From CAZEBW01 sp964510205 (GTDB lineage: Bacteria > Chloroflexota > Anaerolineae > VGOG01): a stretch of 48,635 nucleotides of DNA. Location: positions 1-48,635 of the forward strand of contig CAZEBW010000023.1 of NCBI GenBank assembly GCA_964510205.1. The letters run 5' to 3'. Shown piece by piece: positions 40,324-48,631 of this stretch (the first letter of the stretch is position 1; each line of letters starts with the position of its first letter). Under the pieces are notes generated by a model. It worked only from the letters and a program-made list of their open reading frames with translations, was not told the DNA's origin and made no database searches. The position numbers and the translations under genes are program-made.

Positions 40324-41796
40324 GTGTCCAAGAAACCCGATTGGTTCAAAGGCGTCTTCCCGGCTCTGGTTACACCTTTTGCCCAGGATGACGGGATTGA
40401 TGAGGGCGCTTTCCGAGCGCTGATCCGCCGCGTCCTGCCCCACGTGGACGGGGTGGTGCCGGTGGGTACCACCGGCGAGTTCGTGTACCTGTCCGAGGCG
40501 GAGAAGCGGCAGGTGATTGACATTGCCGTGGACGAGGTTGGAGGCAGGGTGCCGGTGGTGGCCGGCACGGGATGCGCCAGCACCAGGGATACCGTGGCTC
40601 TGACCCGATACGCCCAGGACGCCGGCGTCACGGCGGCCCTGGTGGTGGCCCCCTTCTACCTCAAGCCCACCTTCAACGAGGTCTACGAGCACTACCAGGC
40701 GGTCAACGAAGTGGGCCTGCCCATCATCCTCTACAACATCCCCCAGTGCGCAGGCACCCACTTCAAATGGTGGACGGCGGAGGGAATGGCCTATCTGGAC
40801 AACGTGGTGGGCATCAAGGATTCCAGCGGCGACATGCCGTTCCTGATGGCCCTGTTCGAGAAGGTCAAAGGGCGCATCGGCATCTTCTGCGGCCACGACG
40901 AGATGGTGATGGCGGCCCTGGCCGCTGGCGCCGATGGGGCAATCCTGGCCAGCGCCAACCTGATTCCTGATCTCTGGCAAAAGATCTACGCCGCTGTGAA
41001 GGCGGGGGATCTGGCCGCGGCCCAGGACTGGCAGGCCCAGGTGCAGAAACTGGTGCGCATCATCACCCGCAAAGGGGCCACCCAGGCGGTGAAAGAGGGC
41101 CTGCGGATGATGGGCCTGGAGATGGGCAACTCTCGCCATCCCATCATGCCCGGCGGGGCCTTCGAGTGGGAGGACCGCGAGGAGCTGCGCATCCAACTGG
41201 AAAATCTGGGCAAGATTCCGCGCGCGGAAGTTCAGTACGACCTGGGCGACGGGAAGCTAGTGGAGACCCAGTTCTCCGCCACGCCCCAGACGCCCCGCTT
41301 GATCGAGGACTTCACCTTGCGCGTCGGCGAGGGGTTCTCCGGGCCGCCCTTCTTCGAGATCGCCCACATTGACCTGCTGCTGGGCGTCAAGGAGGGGCCG
41401 GTGGGCAGGGCCATCGCCAAAGCGCTGGACGAGCCCCGGCCTTCGCACGAGCTGCGCATCATCAGCCAGCGCCCGCGCACGCTGCTGGTTCCCACGGTGA
41501 CCGTGCGCACCGAGAAGCAGGCCGGCCACGTCTACGACGACGCTGCGAGCGGCATCAACCTGGCCATCGAGGCCAGCATCGAGGATGGCAGCCTGCCCCA
41601 GGGCGCGCTGGACGACCTGGCCATGATCGCCAACGTCTTCGTCCATCCGGCCGCCGCCAATCGCAAACGCATCGAGTTCAACAACTACAAGGCCATGCGC
41701 GCCGCCATCCGCAAGGCCATCGAGGGGCGGCCAACGCTCGAAGAACTGCTCCACGAGAAAGAGGCGGCGCGGCACCCGTTCCGGTATGCGCCGTAA
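40324..41796 (+). CDS. DapA-superfamily aldolase fused to a Fae domain (copy 2)
   Basis: 490 residues. Aldolase part at 8-298: VGTTGEF, YNIP (Y137) and Lys K165 in VGIKDSSGD, with Cys instead of the DHDPS Arg after YNIPQ. A linker follows (about 300-335), then a complete Fae domain at about 340-490: EIAHIDLLLG with the catalytic-type His H348, GPVGRAIAKALDEPRPSH, TLLVPTVTV, VFVHPAAANRKRI and the full C-terminal helix to AARHPF. Fae joins formaldehyde to tetrahydromethanopterin. No other C1-pathway gene is visible here. The start is the GTG after AAGGAGG at 5 nt; the upstream ATG lies within repeat DNA. Copies 1 and 2 share the whole layout but have clearly diverged. Confidence 0.9.
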   Translation: MSKKPDWFKGVFPALVTPFAQDDGIDEGAFRALIRRVLPHVDGVVPVGTTGEFVYLSEAEKRQVIDIAVDEVGGRVPVVAGTGCASTRDTVALTRYAQDAGVTAALVVAPFYLKPTFNEVYEHYQAVNEVGLPIILYNIPQCAGTHFKWWTAEGMAYLDNVVGIKDSSGDMPFLMALFEKVKGRIGIFCGHDEMVMAALAAGADGAILASANLIPDLWQKIYAAVKAGDLAAAQDWQAQVQKLVRIITRKGATQAVKEGLRMMGLEMGNSRHPIMPGGAFEWEDREELRIQLENLGKIPRAEVQYDLGDGKLVETQFSATPQTPRLIEDFTLRVGEGFSGPPFFEIAHIDLLLGVKEGPVGRAIAKALDEPRPSHELRIISQRPRTLLVPTVTVRTEKQAGHVYDDAASGINLAIEASIEDGSLPQGALDDLAMIANVFVHPAAANRKRIEFNNYKAMRAAIRKAIEGRPTLEELLHEKEAARHPFRYAP

Positions 41797-41854
41797 CGTA
41801 TTGCGTGTTTCGTATTGCGTAAGGCCTGAACGGAATACGCAATACGCAGTACGT
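41796..41854. repeat. Dispersed GCGTATTGCGTA hairpin repeat, copy 2
   Basis: CGTATTGCGTAAGG faces CGGAATACGCAATACGCAG. It is the same as the element at 4121-4186 and again stands just ahead of a start codon. Confidence 0.75.
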
Positions 41855-41865
41855 CGAAAGGAGCC

Positions 41866-44334
41866 ATGATGGACAGGAAGCTCACAGCGACCTGTGGCTT
41901 GCTCCTCATCACTATATTCATTGTCAGCGGCAGCTCTGTCATGTCTCAGGGCCCGCAGGCGGCGCCTGTCCTGGTCAAGATAGACTTGCCAGCGGAGGGC
42001 GACCTGCAGCGGGTGGAGGCCGGCGGGCTGGCCGTCTATGCCCACTTGACCACCGAGGACGAGCATTATCTCATCGCCGCGGCCACCGAGGACGCCCTGC
42101 TGTTCTTGGCCAAACAGGGCTTGGCCTACCGCGTCCTGGACGACGAGTTTGTCCCGGGGCAGTATTATCTGGTCTATCCTCGCTACCCTGACCAGTTGTC
42201 CCTGATCCCACAGCACGGCAGGCTTCTCTACTTCGATGGCCTGCGGGCGCTGATTCGGGCTCCGGCGGACGGGGCGGAGAAGCTGCCCGCTCTGGGCCTG
42301 GAGATCAGGTGGCTGCCCGATCACCCAATTCGTCTAAGCCCCACGGTGGAGGGCGTCGCCTACGAATCTCTGGGCCAGCCCGACCCGCTCGTCGCGGAGA
42401 TGATGGCCCAGGTGGATTCGGCTGTCGTCTATCAATACGATGGCGATCTCAGCGGCGAGAACCAGGTCACCATCGGCGGCCAGCCCTATACCATCAGCAC
42501 TCGCTACTCCTACAGCGGCGAGCCTATAGAAAAGGCCACGCAGTTCGTGTACGAGCACTTCCAGAGCCTGGGCCTGGAGGTAGCATATCACAACTACAAC
42601 TGGTCAGGCTACAACTGGCGCAACGTGGTAGCCACCAAGCCGGGCCTCACTGACCCCGATGACATCTACATCGTTTGTGCTCACGTGGACAGTATATCGG
42701 AACCGGCGTACAGGTACACCGACGCGCCGGGGGCCGATGACAATGCCAGCGGCACGACGGCGGTGATGATCGCCGCCGACATCCTCAGTCAGTACGGCTT
42801 CGATTACACCATTCGCTTCGTCGCTTTCACAGGAGAAGAGCAAGGGCTGCGTGGCAGCCACGCATACGCTCAGGATGCTTATTACGAGGGCGACGACATC
42901 CTGGGCGTGCTCAATCTGGACATGATCGCCTACGATTCCAATGCCGATTCCATCTTCGAGCTGCACGCCGGCAGCGGCGCCGGCTCCATCGCCATCGCTA
43001 ATCTGTTCGCCGACGTGGTGGACACCTACGACGTTGACCTCGTCCCTCAGATCATCACTTACGGCGCCACCAACCGCAGCGATCACGCCTCCTTCTGGGA
43101 CTATGGTTACAGCGCCATTCTGGGCATTGAGGATTGGCAAGACTTCACCCCCTACTATCACACCACTGGGGATCAGCTCAGCACTCTGAACATACCCTAT
43201 TTCACCGAGTTCGTCAGAGCCTCGGTGGGGACGATAGCCACCATGTCCTCTCCGCTGGGCTACGTTGTTGAAGGCACGGTGCGCTTCTGGCAGGACGGCG
43301 TGGGGGTGCCGGACGTCCTGCTCACCCTGACGGGCGACCAGGTTTACACCGACCTCAGCCAGGCGGATGGCGGCTACGACGTGAGCGGTTTCGCGGCGGG
43401 CGACTACATTTTGACCCCCAGCAAGTCCGACGGCGTGCGAGGCATCAGCGCCTACGATGCCTCGCTGGCCCTTCAGCACGAGGCCGGCCTCATCACTCTG
43501 AGCGGCTACGCCGCCACTGCGGGCGACGTGGACAAAATCGGCGGCGTCACTTCTCTGGATGCCTCCTACATCCTGCAGAAGGCGGCGGATTTAGTCACCC
43601 TGCCCTTCCCTGGCGCGGGCCTGGTGTGGGAGTTCGATCCGGCCACCCGGAGTTACACGGATCTGAGCGGCTATGTTAGCGGTCAGGACTTCACGGCCAC
43701 GCTGTTGGGGGACGTGTCGGGGAGCTGGTCGGAGGGCGTGGGCCAGGCTCAGTTGGCCAACACCGCGTCTCTGACTTTGCCGCACCTCTACGCCGAGCCT
43801 GGCGAGCGCATCACCGTCACTCTGGAAATCGCCCCGGACCAAGCTGAGGTGTACGGCGCAGACGTCGTCGTGAGCTACGATCCAACGGTCGTCTCGGCCA
43901 CCTCGGCGTCCGCTGGCGATGCGGCCCGAGACTTTCTGACCGAGAGCAATCTCAATCAGCCGGGGCTGGTGCGGGCGGCCGTGGCTGGCGCTCAACCCAT
44001 CACCGACGACGGCCATCTGTTGGAGCTGGTGTTCGACGTGGTGGGGGAACTGGGTGATACCTCGCCGCTGGAAATCACGGCTGCTGAACTGAACGAGGGT
44101 GGCGTGACTGTCCCACGGCAAGATGGCAGTGTCAGCGTGGTGAACTTTCCGCACCACGATTTCAATCGGGACTGCAATGTGGATATAGCGGACATCATGC
44201 AGGTGGCAAATCGGTGGCACATGACCGATGCAGATCCTGGCTGGGACGCGCGCTACGACCTAGATGGCGATGGCGAAATTGACATCGTGGACATCATGAT
44301 CGTGGCCGTGGATTGGGGGGAGACCTGTTGGTGA
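41866..44334 (+). CDS. Secreted M28 peptidase with cohesin-like and dockerin modules
   Basis: 822 residues. An N-terminal signal/anchor (CGLLLITIFIVSGSSVM) is followed by a non-catalytic region (40-190). The M28 zinc aminopeptidase domain (about 195-460) has ligands in AHVDS (H273), GADDNASG (D291/D292), FTGEEQGLRGS, NLDMIAYDSN and YYHTTGD. After it come a carboxypeptidase-regulatory-like segment with a first dockerin-like pair (ISAYDASLALQ; TSLDASYILQ), a cohesin-like beta domain (about 640-755, EPGERITVTLEI) and a C-terminal type I dockerin (DFNRDCNVDIADIM; DLDGDGEIDIVDIM). Having both cohesin-like and dockerin parts in one chain suggests self-association at the surface. AAGGAGCC precedes the ATG. 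Confidence 0.85.
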   Translation: MMDRKLTATCGLLLITIFIVSGSSVMSQGPQAAPVLVKIDLPAEGDLQRVEAGGLAVYAHLTTEDEHYLIAAATEDALLFLAKQGLAYRVLDDEFVPGQYYLVYPRYPDQLSLIPQHGRLLYFDGLRALIRAPADGAEKLPALGLEIRWLPDHPIRLSPTVEGVAYESLGQPDPLVAEMMAQVDSAVVYQYDGDLSGENQVTIGGQPYTISTRYSYSGEPIEKATQFVYEHFQSLGLEVAYHNYNWSGYNWRNVVATKPGLTDPDDIYIVCAHVDSISEPAYRYTDAPGADDNASGTTAVMIAADILSQYGFDYTIRFVAFTGEEQGLRGSHAYAQDAYYEGDDILGVLNLDMIAYDSNADSIFELHAGSGAGSIAIANLFADVVDTYDVDLVPQIITYGATNRSDHASFWDYGYSAILGIEDWQDFTPYYHTTGDQLSTLNIPYFTEFVRASVGTIATMSSPLGYVVEGTVRFWQDGVGVPDVLLTLTGDQVYTDLSQADGGYDVSGFAAGDYILTPSKSDGVRGISAYDASLALQHEAGLITLSGYAATAGDVDKIGGVTSLDASYILQKAADLVTLPFPGAGLVWEFDPATRSYTDLSGYVSGQDFTATLLGDVSGSWSEGVGQAQLANTASLTLPHLYAEPGERITVTLEIAPDQAEVYGADVVVSYDPTVVSATSASAGDAARDFLTESNLNQPGLVRAAVAGAQPITDDGHLLELVFDVVGELGDTSPLEITAAELNEGGVTVPRQDGSVSVVNFPHHDFNRDCNVDIADIMQVANRWHMTDADPGWDARYDLDGDGEIDIVDIMIVAVDWGETCW

Positions 44335-44367
44335 AGGATTGGGATGAGAGGTGACCAGATAGAGTAT

Positions 44368-44382
44368 AGACTTCGGAAGTCT
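44368..44382. repeat. REP palindrome, left
   Basis: AGACTTCGGAAGTCT. Its partner 257 bp to the right brackets the transposase remnant. Confidence 0.75.
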
Positions 44383-44384
44383 GG

Positions 44385-44597
44385 ACGACTATCATCGCCT
44401 ATTGCCTGATGCCTAATCACTTTCACCTGTTGGTCTGTCCACATGATGACGAGCTATCCCGCCGTATGCAACGATTTTCCATATCCTACACCAAGGCTAT
44501 GAACAAAAGCTATGATCGTGTTGGTGCTCTCTTTCAGGGGCAATTCCAGGCTGTGCTCGTTGACCGCAATGAATATCTCTTACATCCCAGCCGATAG
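44385..44597 (+). pseudogene. REP-associated tyrosine transposase (RAYT) remnant
   Basis: The frame reads TIIAYCLMPNHFHLLV, with the HxH of Y1 (IS200-like) transposases, then LSRRMQRFSISYTKAMNK, VGALFQGQFQAVLV and NEYLLH, after which it goes out of register and stops. About 70 of roughly 200-250 residues remain; the N-terminal strand, the catalytic Tyr helix and the rest are missing. It is flanked at both ends by REP palindromes, as RAYT genes usually are. Confidence 0.8.
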
Positions 44598-44638
44598 GGA
44601 TATCATCGCTCATCTGCTGTTCGATGATGACCGAATAT

Positions 44639-44653
44639 AGACTTCCGACGTCT
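44639..44653. repeat. REP palindrome, right
   Basis: AGACTTCCGACGTCT, a near-palindrome of the same family as 44368-44382. It lies directly before the ribosome site of the next gene. Confidence 0.7.
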
Positions 44654-44664
44654 GGGAGGAAAAG

Positions 44665-45360
44665 ATGCGATCTGTTGGTTATACAGCGCTTGTCCTGATC
44701 GCCGCAGCCAGTCTCATCCTGGGGGGCTGTGCCCCTGGCATCGAGGAGGTCAGGGAGGCGGCGGCCTCCCCGCCGCCGCAGGAGATGGCTTTGCCAGAGC
44801 CGAGGCTGCAAGGGGAGTTCTCTCTCGAGGAAACGCTGGTCCGACGGCGCTCGGTGCGGAGCTTCACCGACGAGGAGCTAACCCTGGAGGAGATCTCTCA
44901 GCTTCTCTGGGCGGCGCAGGGGCTGACGGCCGGCTGGGGTGGGCGGACCGCTCCCTCGGCCGGTGCGCTCTATCCGCTGGAGGTCTACGTGGTCACCGCC
45001 AACGGTCTCTACCACTACGTGCCCCAGGGACACAGTGTGATCATCGAATCCCAGAGCGACCTGCGCCGAGGGCTATGGGAGGCGGGGCTGAAGCAGGACG
45101 CGATACGAGCTGCCCCAGCGGTCTTCGTGATCACCGCCGTTTACGAGAGGACGGCGGGAAAATACGGCGGCCGGGCCGAGCGCTACGTCAAGCTGGAGGC
45201 GGGCCACGCTTGTCAGAACATCCTCCTGCAGGCCGTGGCGCTGTACCTGGGGGCGGTGCCCATCGGCGCCTTCTACGGTGACCAGGTTCAAGCTGCCCTC
45301 TCTCTCCCCGCCGATCACGAACCCCTCTACCTCATCCCCGTGGGACATCCTCGGCAATAG
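44665..45360 (+). CDS. SagB-type nitroreductase-fold lipoprotein
   Basis: 231 residues. A lipoprotein signal (ALVLIAAASLILGGC, C22) is followed by a nitroreductase-fold domain of the SagB/ThcOx kind: LVRRRSVRSFTDEELTLEEI, LLWAAQGLT, PSAGALYPLEVYVV and EAGHACQNILLQAVAL. SagB proteins are FMN dehydrogenases; in toxin pathways they oxidise azolines, but many solitary members have no known substrate. A surface-anchored form, outside any RiPP gene set, points to a redox role at the cell surface. The ATG follows GGGAGGAAAAG. Confidence 0.85.
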   Translation: MRSVGYTALVLIAAASLILGGCAPGIEEVREAAASPPPQEMALPEPRLQGEFSLEETLVRRRSVRSFTDEELTLEEISQLLWAAQGLTAGWGGRTAPSAGALYPLEVYVVTANGLYHYVPQGHSVIIESQSDLRRGLWEAGLKQDAIRAAPAVFVITAVYERTAGKYGGRAERYVKLEAGHACQNILLQAVALYLGAVPIGAFYGDQVQAALSLPADHEPLYLIPVGHPRQ

Positions 45361-45421
45361 GTGATAAACTATTGAGAGAGCGCAGTGTCGTGCAAACTTT
45401 CCAAAGAAGGAGGTCGCGACG

Positions 45422-46714
45422 GTGAAAAGACAAGTGAACCTGAGAGTGGAGGAGATGCCCCGTCGCTGGTACAACATCCTCCCCGACCTGCCTGAACCCC
45501 TTCCCCCGCCCAAGGATCCAGAGGAGGGGGAATCGAGGTTAGCCGCTCTGCCGAACATGCTCCTGGCGGAGTGCCTGAAGCAGGATAGCTCGGATCAAAG
45601 ATGGATAGACATACCCGATGGACTGTGGGAGCTTTACGCCCAGGCCGGGCGGCCTCGTCCGCTGTTCCGGGCCGTGAACCTGGAGAAAAGGCTGGATACG
45701 CCAGCGCGGCTGTACTACAAAGCCGAGTTCTACAGCCCCACCGGCAGTCACAAAGTGAACACTGCTGTGGCCCAGTGCTACTATGCCAAGCAAGAGGGGT
45801 ACGAGCGCGTCACCACGGAGACCGGCGCCGGGCAGTGGGGGACGGCCCTGGCCTACGCCGCCAGCCTGCTGGGTCTGAAATGCACCGTCTACTGGGTCAG
45901 GGCGGTGTATGATTGGAAGCACGACCGCAGAAACTTCATGCACCTTTTGGGGGCGGAGGTCAACGCCTCGCCCAGCCCCAAGACCGACTTCGGGCGGTCG
46001 CTCTACGAGAAGAACCCAACCCACCCGGGCTCCCTGGGCATCGCCATCTCTGAGGGACTGGAGGACGCCCGAAAGGATCCCGAGGCCGTCTACTGCCTCG
46101 GCTCAGTGCTGAACCACGTGCTCACCCACCAGACCATCATCGGGCTGGAGACCAAGAAGCAGTTCGAGATCTTCGACGATTATCCGGAGGTGATGATTTC
46201 CTGTTTGGGTGGAGGGTCGAATTTTGGGGGCTTCGTCTTGCCCTTCGTGAGGGAGGTCCTCAAGCAGGGGAAGAAGATACGTTTCATCGCTGCTCAGAGC
46301 GAGGTAGCGCCCAATCTGCAGGCCGAGTACAAGTACAACTTCGCTGACCACGCTGAGATGACGCCTCTGCTCAAAATGTACACCTTGGGACATAAGGCCG
46401 AAATGGAGCCCATCCGCGCCGACGGGCTGAGGTATCACGGCGCGGCGCCTATCTTGAGCTTGCTGAGGCACTTGGGCTACATCGAGACCGTGGCCTATCC
46501 CGCTGACGAGCGGTACGTTTTCGAAAGGGCCAAGATGTTTGTTCAAGCGGAGGGATACCTGCCCGCTCCCGAATCGGCGTACAGCATCGCCTGCGCCATT
46601 GATGAAGCAGTCAGGTGCAAAGAGGCTGGGGAGAGCAAAACCATTGCCTTCAACATCTCGGGACACGGGTTCATGGACATGCAGGGGTACAGGGAGGTTC
46701 TGGGGCTTCCGTAG
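45422..46714 (+). CDS. trpB: TrpB2-type tryptophan synthase beta subunit
   Basis: 430 residues, the longer TrpB-like form. The PLP Lys is K111 in PTGSHKVNTA; other motifs are ETGAGQWGTALA, CLGGGSNFGGF and FNISGHGFMDM. The long N-terminal extension (RRWYNILPDLPEPLPPP) is diagnostic of the TrpB2 group, which makes tryptophan from indole and serine without the standard TrpA contact. No trpA or other trp gene is nearby, which fits an indole-salvage role. The start is the GTG after AAGGAGG. Confidence 0.92.
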   Translation: MKRQVNLRVEEMPRRWYNILPDLPEPLPPPKDPEEGESRLAALPNMLLAECLKQDSSDQRWIDIPDGLWELYAQAGRPRPLFRAVNLEKRLDTPARLYYKAEFYSPTGSHKVNTAVAQCYYAKQEGYERVTTETGAGQWGTALAYAASLLGLKCTVYWVRAVYDWKHDRRNFMHLLGAEVNASPSPKTDFGRSLYEKNPTHPGSLGIAISEGLEDARKDPEAVYCLGSVLNHVLTHQTIIGLETKKQFEIFDDYPEVMISCLGGGSNFGGFVLPFVREVLKQGKKIRFIAAQSEVAPNLQAEYKYNFADHAEMTPLLKMYTLGHKAEMEPIRADGLRYHGAAPILSLLRHLGYIETVAYPADERYVFERAKMFVQAEGYLPAPESAYSIACAIDEAVRCKEAGESKTIAFNISGHGFMDMQGYREVLGLP

Positions 46715-46726
46715 AGGAGGGCAGCG

Positions 46727-47137
46727 ATGCAGGGAGTGGTTGAGCAAAAGGAAATGGTTGGGCTGAGGCATCTGACCAGCCGGGAGAAGGCGGCCTTGTC
46801 CGAGTTCGTCGCCCGGCTGCGGGAGAAGTATGCTGACGAGGTCATGCTGGTCACGCTCTTCGGCTCCAAAGTGCGAGGCGACTTCGACGAGGAGTCGGAC
46901 CTGGACGTGTTGGTGGTGGTTGGGGGCGATGATCGGTGGCCTTATTGGCGAGCGATCACCGATTTGACTTCCGACTTGTTGCTGGACTACGAGGTCAACA
47001 TATCCGCTTTGGTGTTCGATGAGGAGCATTACCGGTGGCTGATGGAACACCGCTCTCCCATTTACAATAACACGACTAGGGAAGGGGTCCCGATATGGAT
47101 GAAGAAACGCACCGAATCATCATTGAAGTACGCCTAG
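46727..47137 (+). CDS. MNT-type nucleotidyltransferase (antitoxin-like)
   Basis: 136 residues of the minimal nucleotidyltransferase fold. GSKVRGDFDEESDLDVLVVV supplies the GS motif (46-47) and the paired Asp (58 and 60). MNT proteins next to HEPN proteins act as antitoxins, in studied cases by adding AMP to the HEPN toxin. The ATG follows GGAGGGCAGCG. Its 3' end overlaps the HEPN gene by 43 bp, so the two are translationally coupled. It is 12 bp after trpB and may be read from the same transcript. Confidence 0.85.
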   Translation: MQGVVEQKEMVGLRHLTSREKAALSEFVARLREKYADEVMLVTLFGSKVRGDFDEESDLDVLVVVGGDDRWPYWRAITDLTSDLLLDYEVNISALVFDEEHYRWLMEHRSPIYNNTTREGVPIWMKKRTESSLKYA

Positions 47138-47505
47138 AGAAATGCAGAGAAGACCTGCGAGCAGCACGAGGGTTGCTGAGGCTAGGTTTCCTACGCGCTG
47201 CCGTGAACAGAGCTTACTATAGTGTCTTCCATATCACTTCGGCTGCGTTGCTCACTCTTGACATTGAGCGCAGCAAGCATTCGGGCGTACAATCGGCCTT
47301 TAGCCAGTATCTTGTCAAGCCAGGCCACATCGAACCGGAGTACAGCAAGATATACGGCCGGGCCAGACGACTGCGAGAGGATTACGACTATGCCGACGAA
47401 CTGGAGGATTTAGACGAGAAGGTCACTGCTGATTTGCTGGCCGACGCCGAGAGGTTCGTGGCCAGGATGGAGCGGTATCTGAGGGAAGTGGGGGCAATAG
47501 ACTGA
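47095..47505 (+). CDS. HEPN-domain protein (RNase toxin-like)
   Basis: 136 residues, all helical. The HEPN signature is R-x6-H (R39 to H46) in NRAYYSVFH, the catalytic pair of HEPN ribonucleases. The downstream helix SKHSGVQSAFSQYLVKPG is also typical of the PF05168-like HEPN group. It is paired with the overlapping MNT gene as a probable type VII-like toxin-antitoxin system. The stop codon is immediately followed by the ATG of the next gene. Confidence 0.85.
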   Translation: MDEETHRIIIEVRLEKCREDLRAARGLLRLGFLRAAVNRAYYSVFHITSAALLTLDIERSKHSGVQSAFSQYLVKPGHIEPEYSKIYGRARRLREDYDYADELEDLDEKVTADLLADAERFVARMERYLREVGAID

Positions 47506-48507
47506 ATGGGCCGAGAATTAAAAATCGCGGTCTTCGCTGTTCTACTCATCGCCGCAACCTACTACTTCGGCGGCACCTGCGAGCGGATCGGTCAGGGATA
47601 CGAACTGGTTTTCCAGCCCTCAAGGGATGCCCTGCATCTGGCCCTGAGGTTCTTTCTGGCCCTGGGGGCGGTTGCTGTCACAGCCGGCCTGGTCGCGGCT
47701 CTGGTTCGCCCTCTCACGGTTAGCTTCGCCGTTTTCGGCCTCTCGGCCCTGGCCATGCTGCTGGGGTGGGAGTTGAAGGCCAGCGGCGGCCTGTTGACGG
47801 CGGCGTACTTCATCGCCTCGCTCGTCTATGCAGACAAAGTAGCCCGAGAGCTGAATAATCGCTTGCGCTTCTCCCTGAGACCCATCTCCCAGAGCCAAGG
47901 CGTCTTGCTTACCAGCCTCGTCATCGTGGCCTGCGGGAGCTTCTATTTCGGCTACGCGGGCGAGATCGAAAGGGAGGGTTTCTCGATCCCGCCTGCCCTG
48001 GTGGAGATGGTCGCGGACAGGATGGAGGAGCAAGTCGGTGAGCTTATCCCGGCGGACTTCGGGGGCGCTGCTGTGGCCGAGTTCAGGACCCAGTTTGAAG
48101 AGGTCATGGACGAAGTGGAGGGAAAGGTTCGCGATCGCCTTCCGGCAGGCGTCGGGGACGCTGTGATGGCCGAATTCAGAAACCAGTTCGATGCCGTGTT
48201 GGATGAAATGCAGAGGGAAGCCGTTGAAGGCTTGCAGGCCGGCCAGAGGCAAGCCCTCAAGGCCAAATTCAGGGCGCAGTTTGAGGCGACACTGGTGGAG
48301 TTGCTGGAAAACGCGATCAAACCCTACGAACAGTGGATACCGCTCGTCTTCGCCATTAGCCTGTTCTCGCTCCTGATGACCATCACCGCGCTTCTCTCCT
48401 GGATACCGGTGGTGGCTTTGATGGCCATCTTTCCCCTTCTGACCGCTCTTGGCGTGACCGAGGTGGTAGCAGAAACTGGCTTGATTAGAAGGCTGACCCT
48501 GGGCTAG
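47506..48507 (+). CDS. Membrane protein with three helical repeats
   Basis: 333 residues, family not recognised. Five hydrophobic segments lie in the first half (about 5-22, 46-67, 72-88, 95-110, 132-150). A soluble region (155-270) contains three repeats with a 30-residue period (AVAEFRTQFEEVMDEV; AVMAEFRNQFDAVLDEM; ALKAKFRAQFEATLVEL). Two more membrane segments follow (278-320). It starts with no gap after the HEPN stop codon and is closed by a terminator, so it is the third gene of the MNT-HEPN operon. It may be a membrane partner or an independent gene. Confidence 0.65.
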   Translation: MGRELKIAVFAVLLIAATYYFGGTCERIGQGYELVFQPSRDALHLALRFFLALGAVAVTAGLVAALVRPLTVSFAVFGLSALAMLLGWELKASGGLLTAAYFIASLVYADKVARELNNRLRFSLRPISQSQGVLLTSLVIVACGSFYFGYAGEIEREGFSIPPALVEMVADRMEEQVGELIPADFGGAAVAEFRTQFEEVMDEVEGKVRDRLPAGVGDAVMAEFRNQFDAVLDEMQREAVEGLQAGQRQALKAKFRAQFEATLVELLENAIKPYEQWIPLVFAISLFSLLMTITALLSWIPVVALMAIFPLLTALGVTEVVAETGLIRRLTLG

Positions 48508-48529
48508 GGGTTAGTCTCATTGACGAGGA

Positions 48530-48562
48530 AGAGGGCTCAGGCAAACCCTGAGCCCTCTTTTC
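48530..48562 (+). terminator. Rho-independent terminator
   Basis: AGAGGGCTCAGG, loop CAAAC, and CCTGAGCCCTCT form a 12-bp perfect stem followed by TTTTC, 23 bp after the last gene. Confidence 0.9.
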
Positions 48563-48580
48563 GGGTAGTCTCCCTGTGGA

Positions 48581-48631
48581 GTGTTGTTGATTGGCCCTCG
48601 GTCGCGGGAAGTCCTCCTCCACGACCTCGGC
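48581..48631. repeat. 51-bp repeat, copy 2
   Basis: Identical to 12764-12814 over its full 51 bp and lying at the right edge of the window. Confidence 0.9.
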
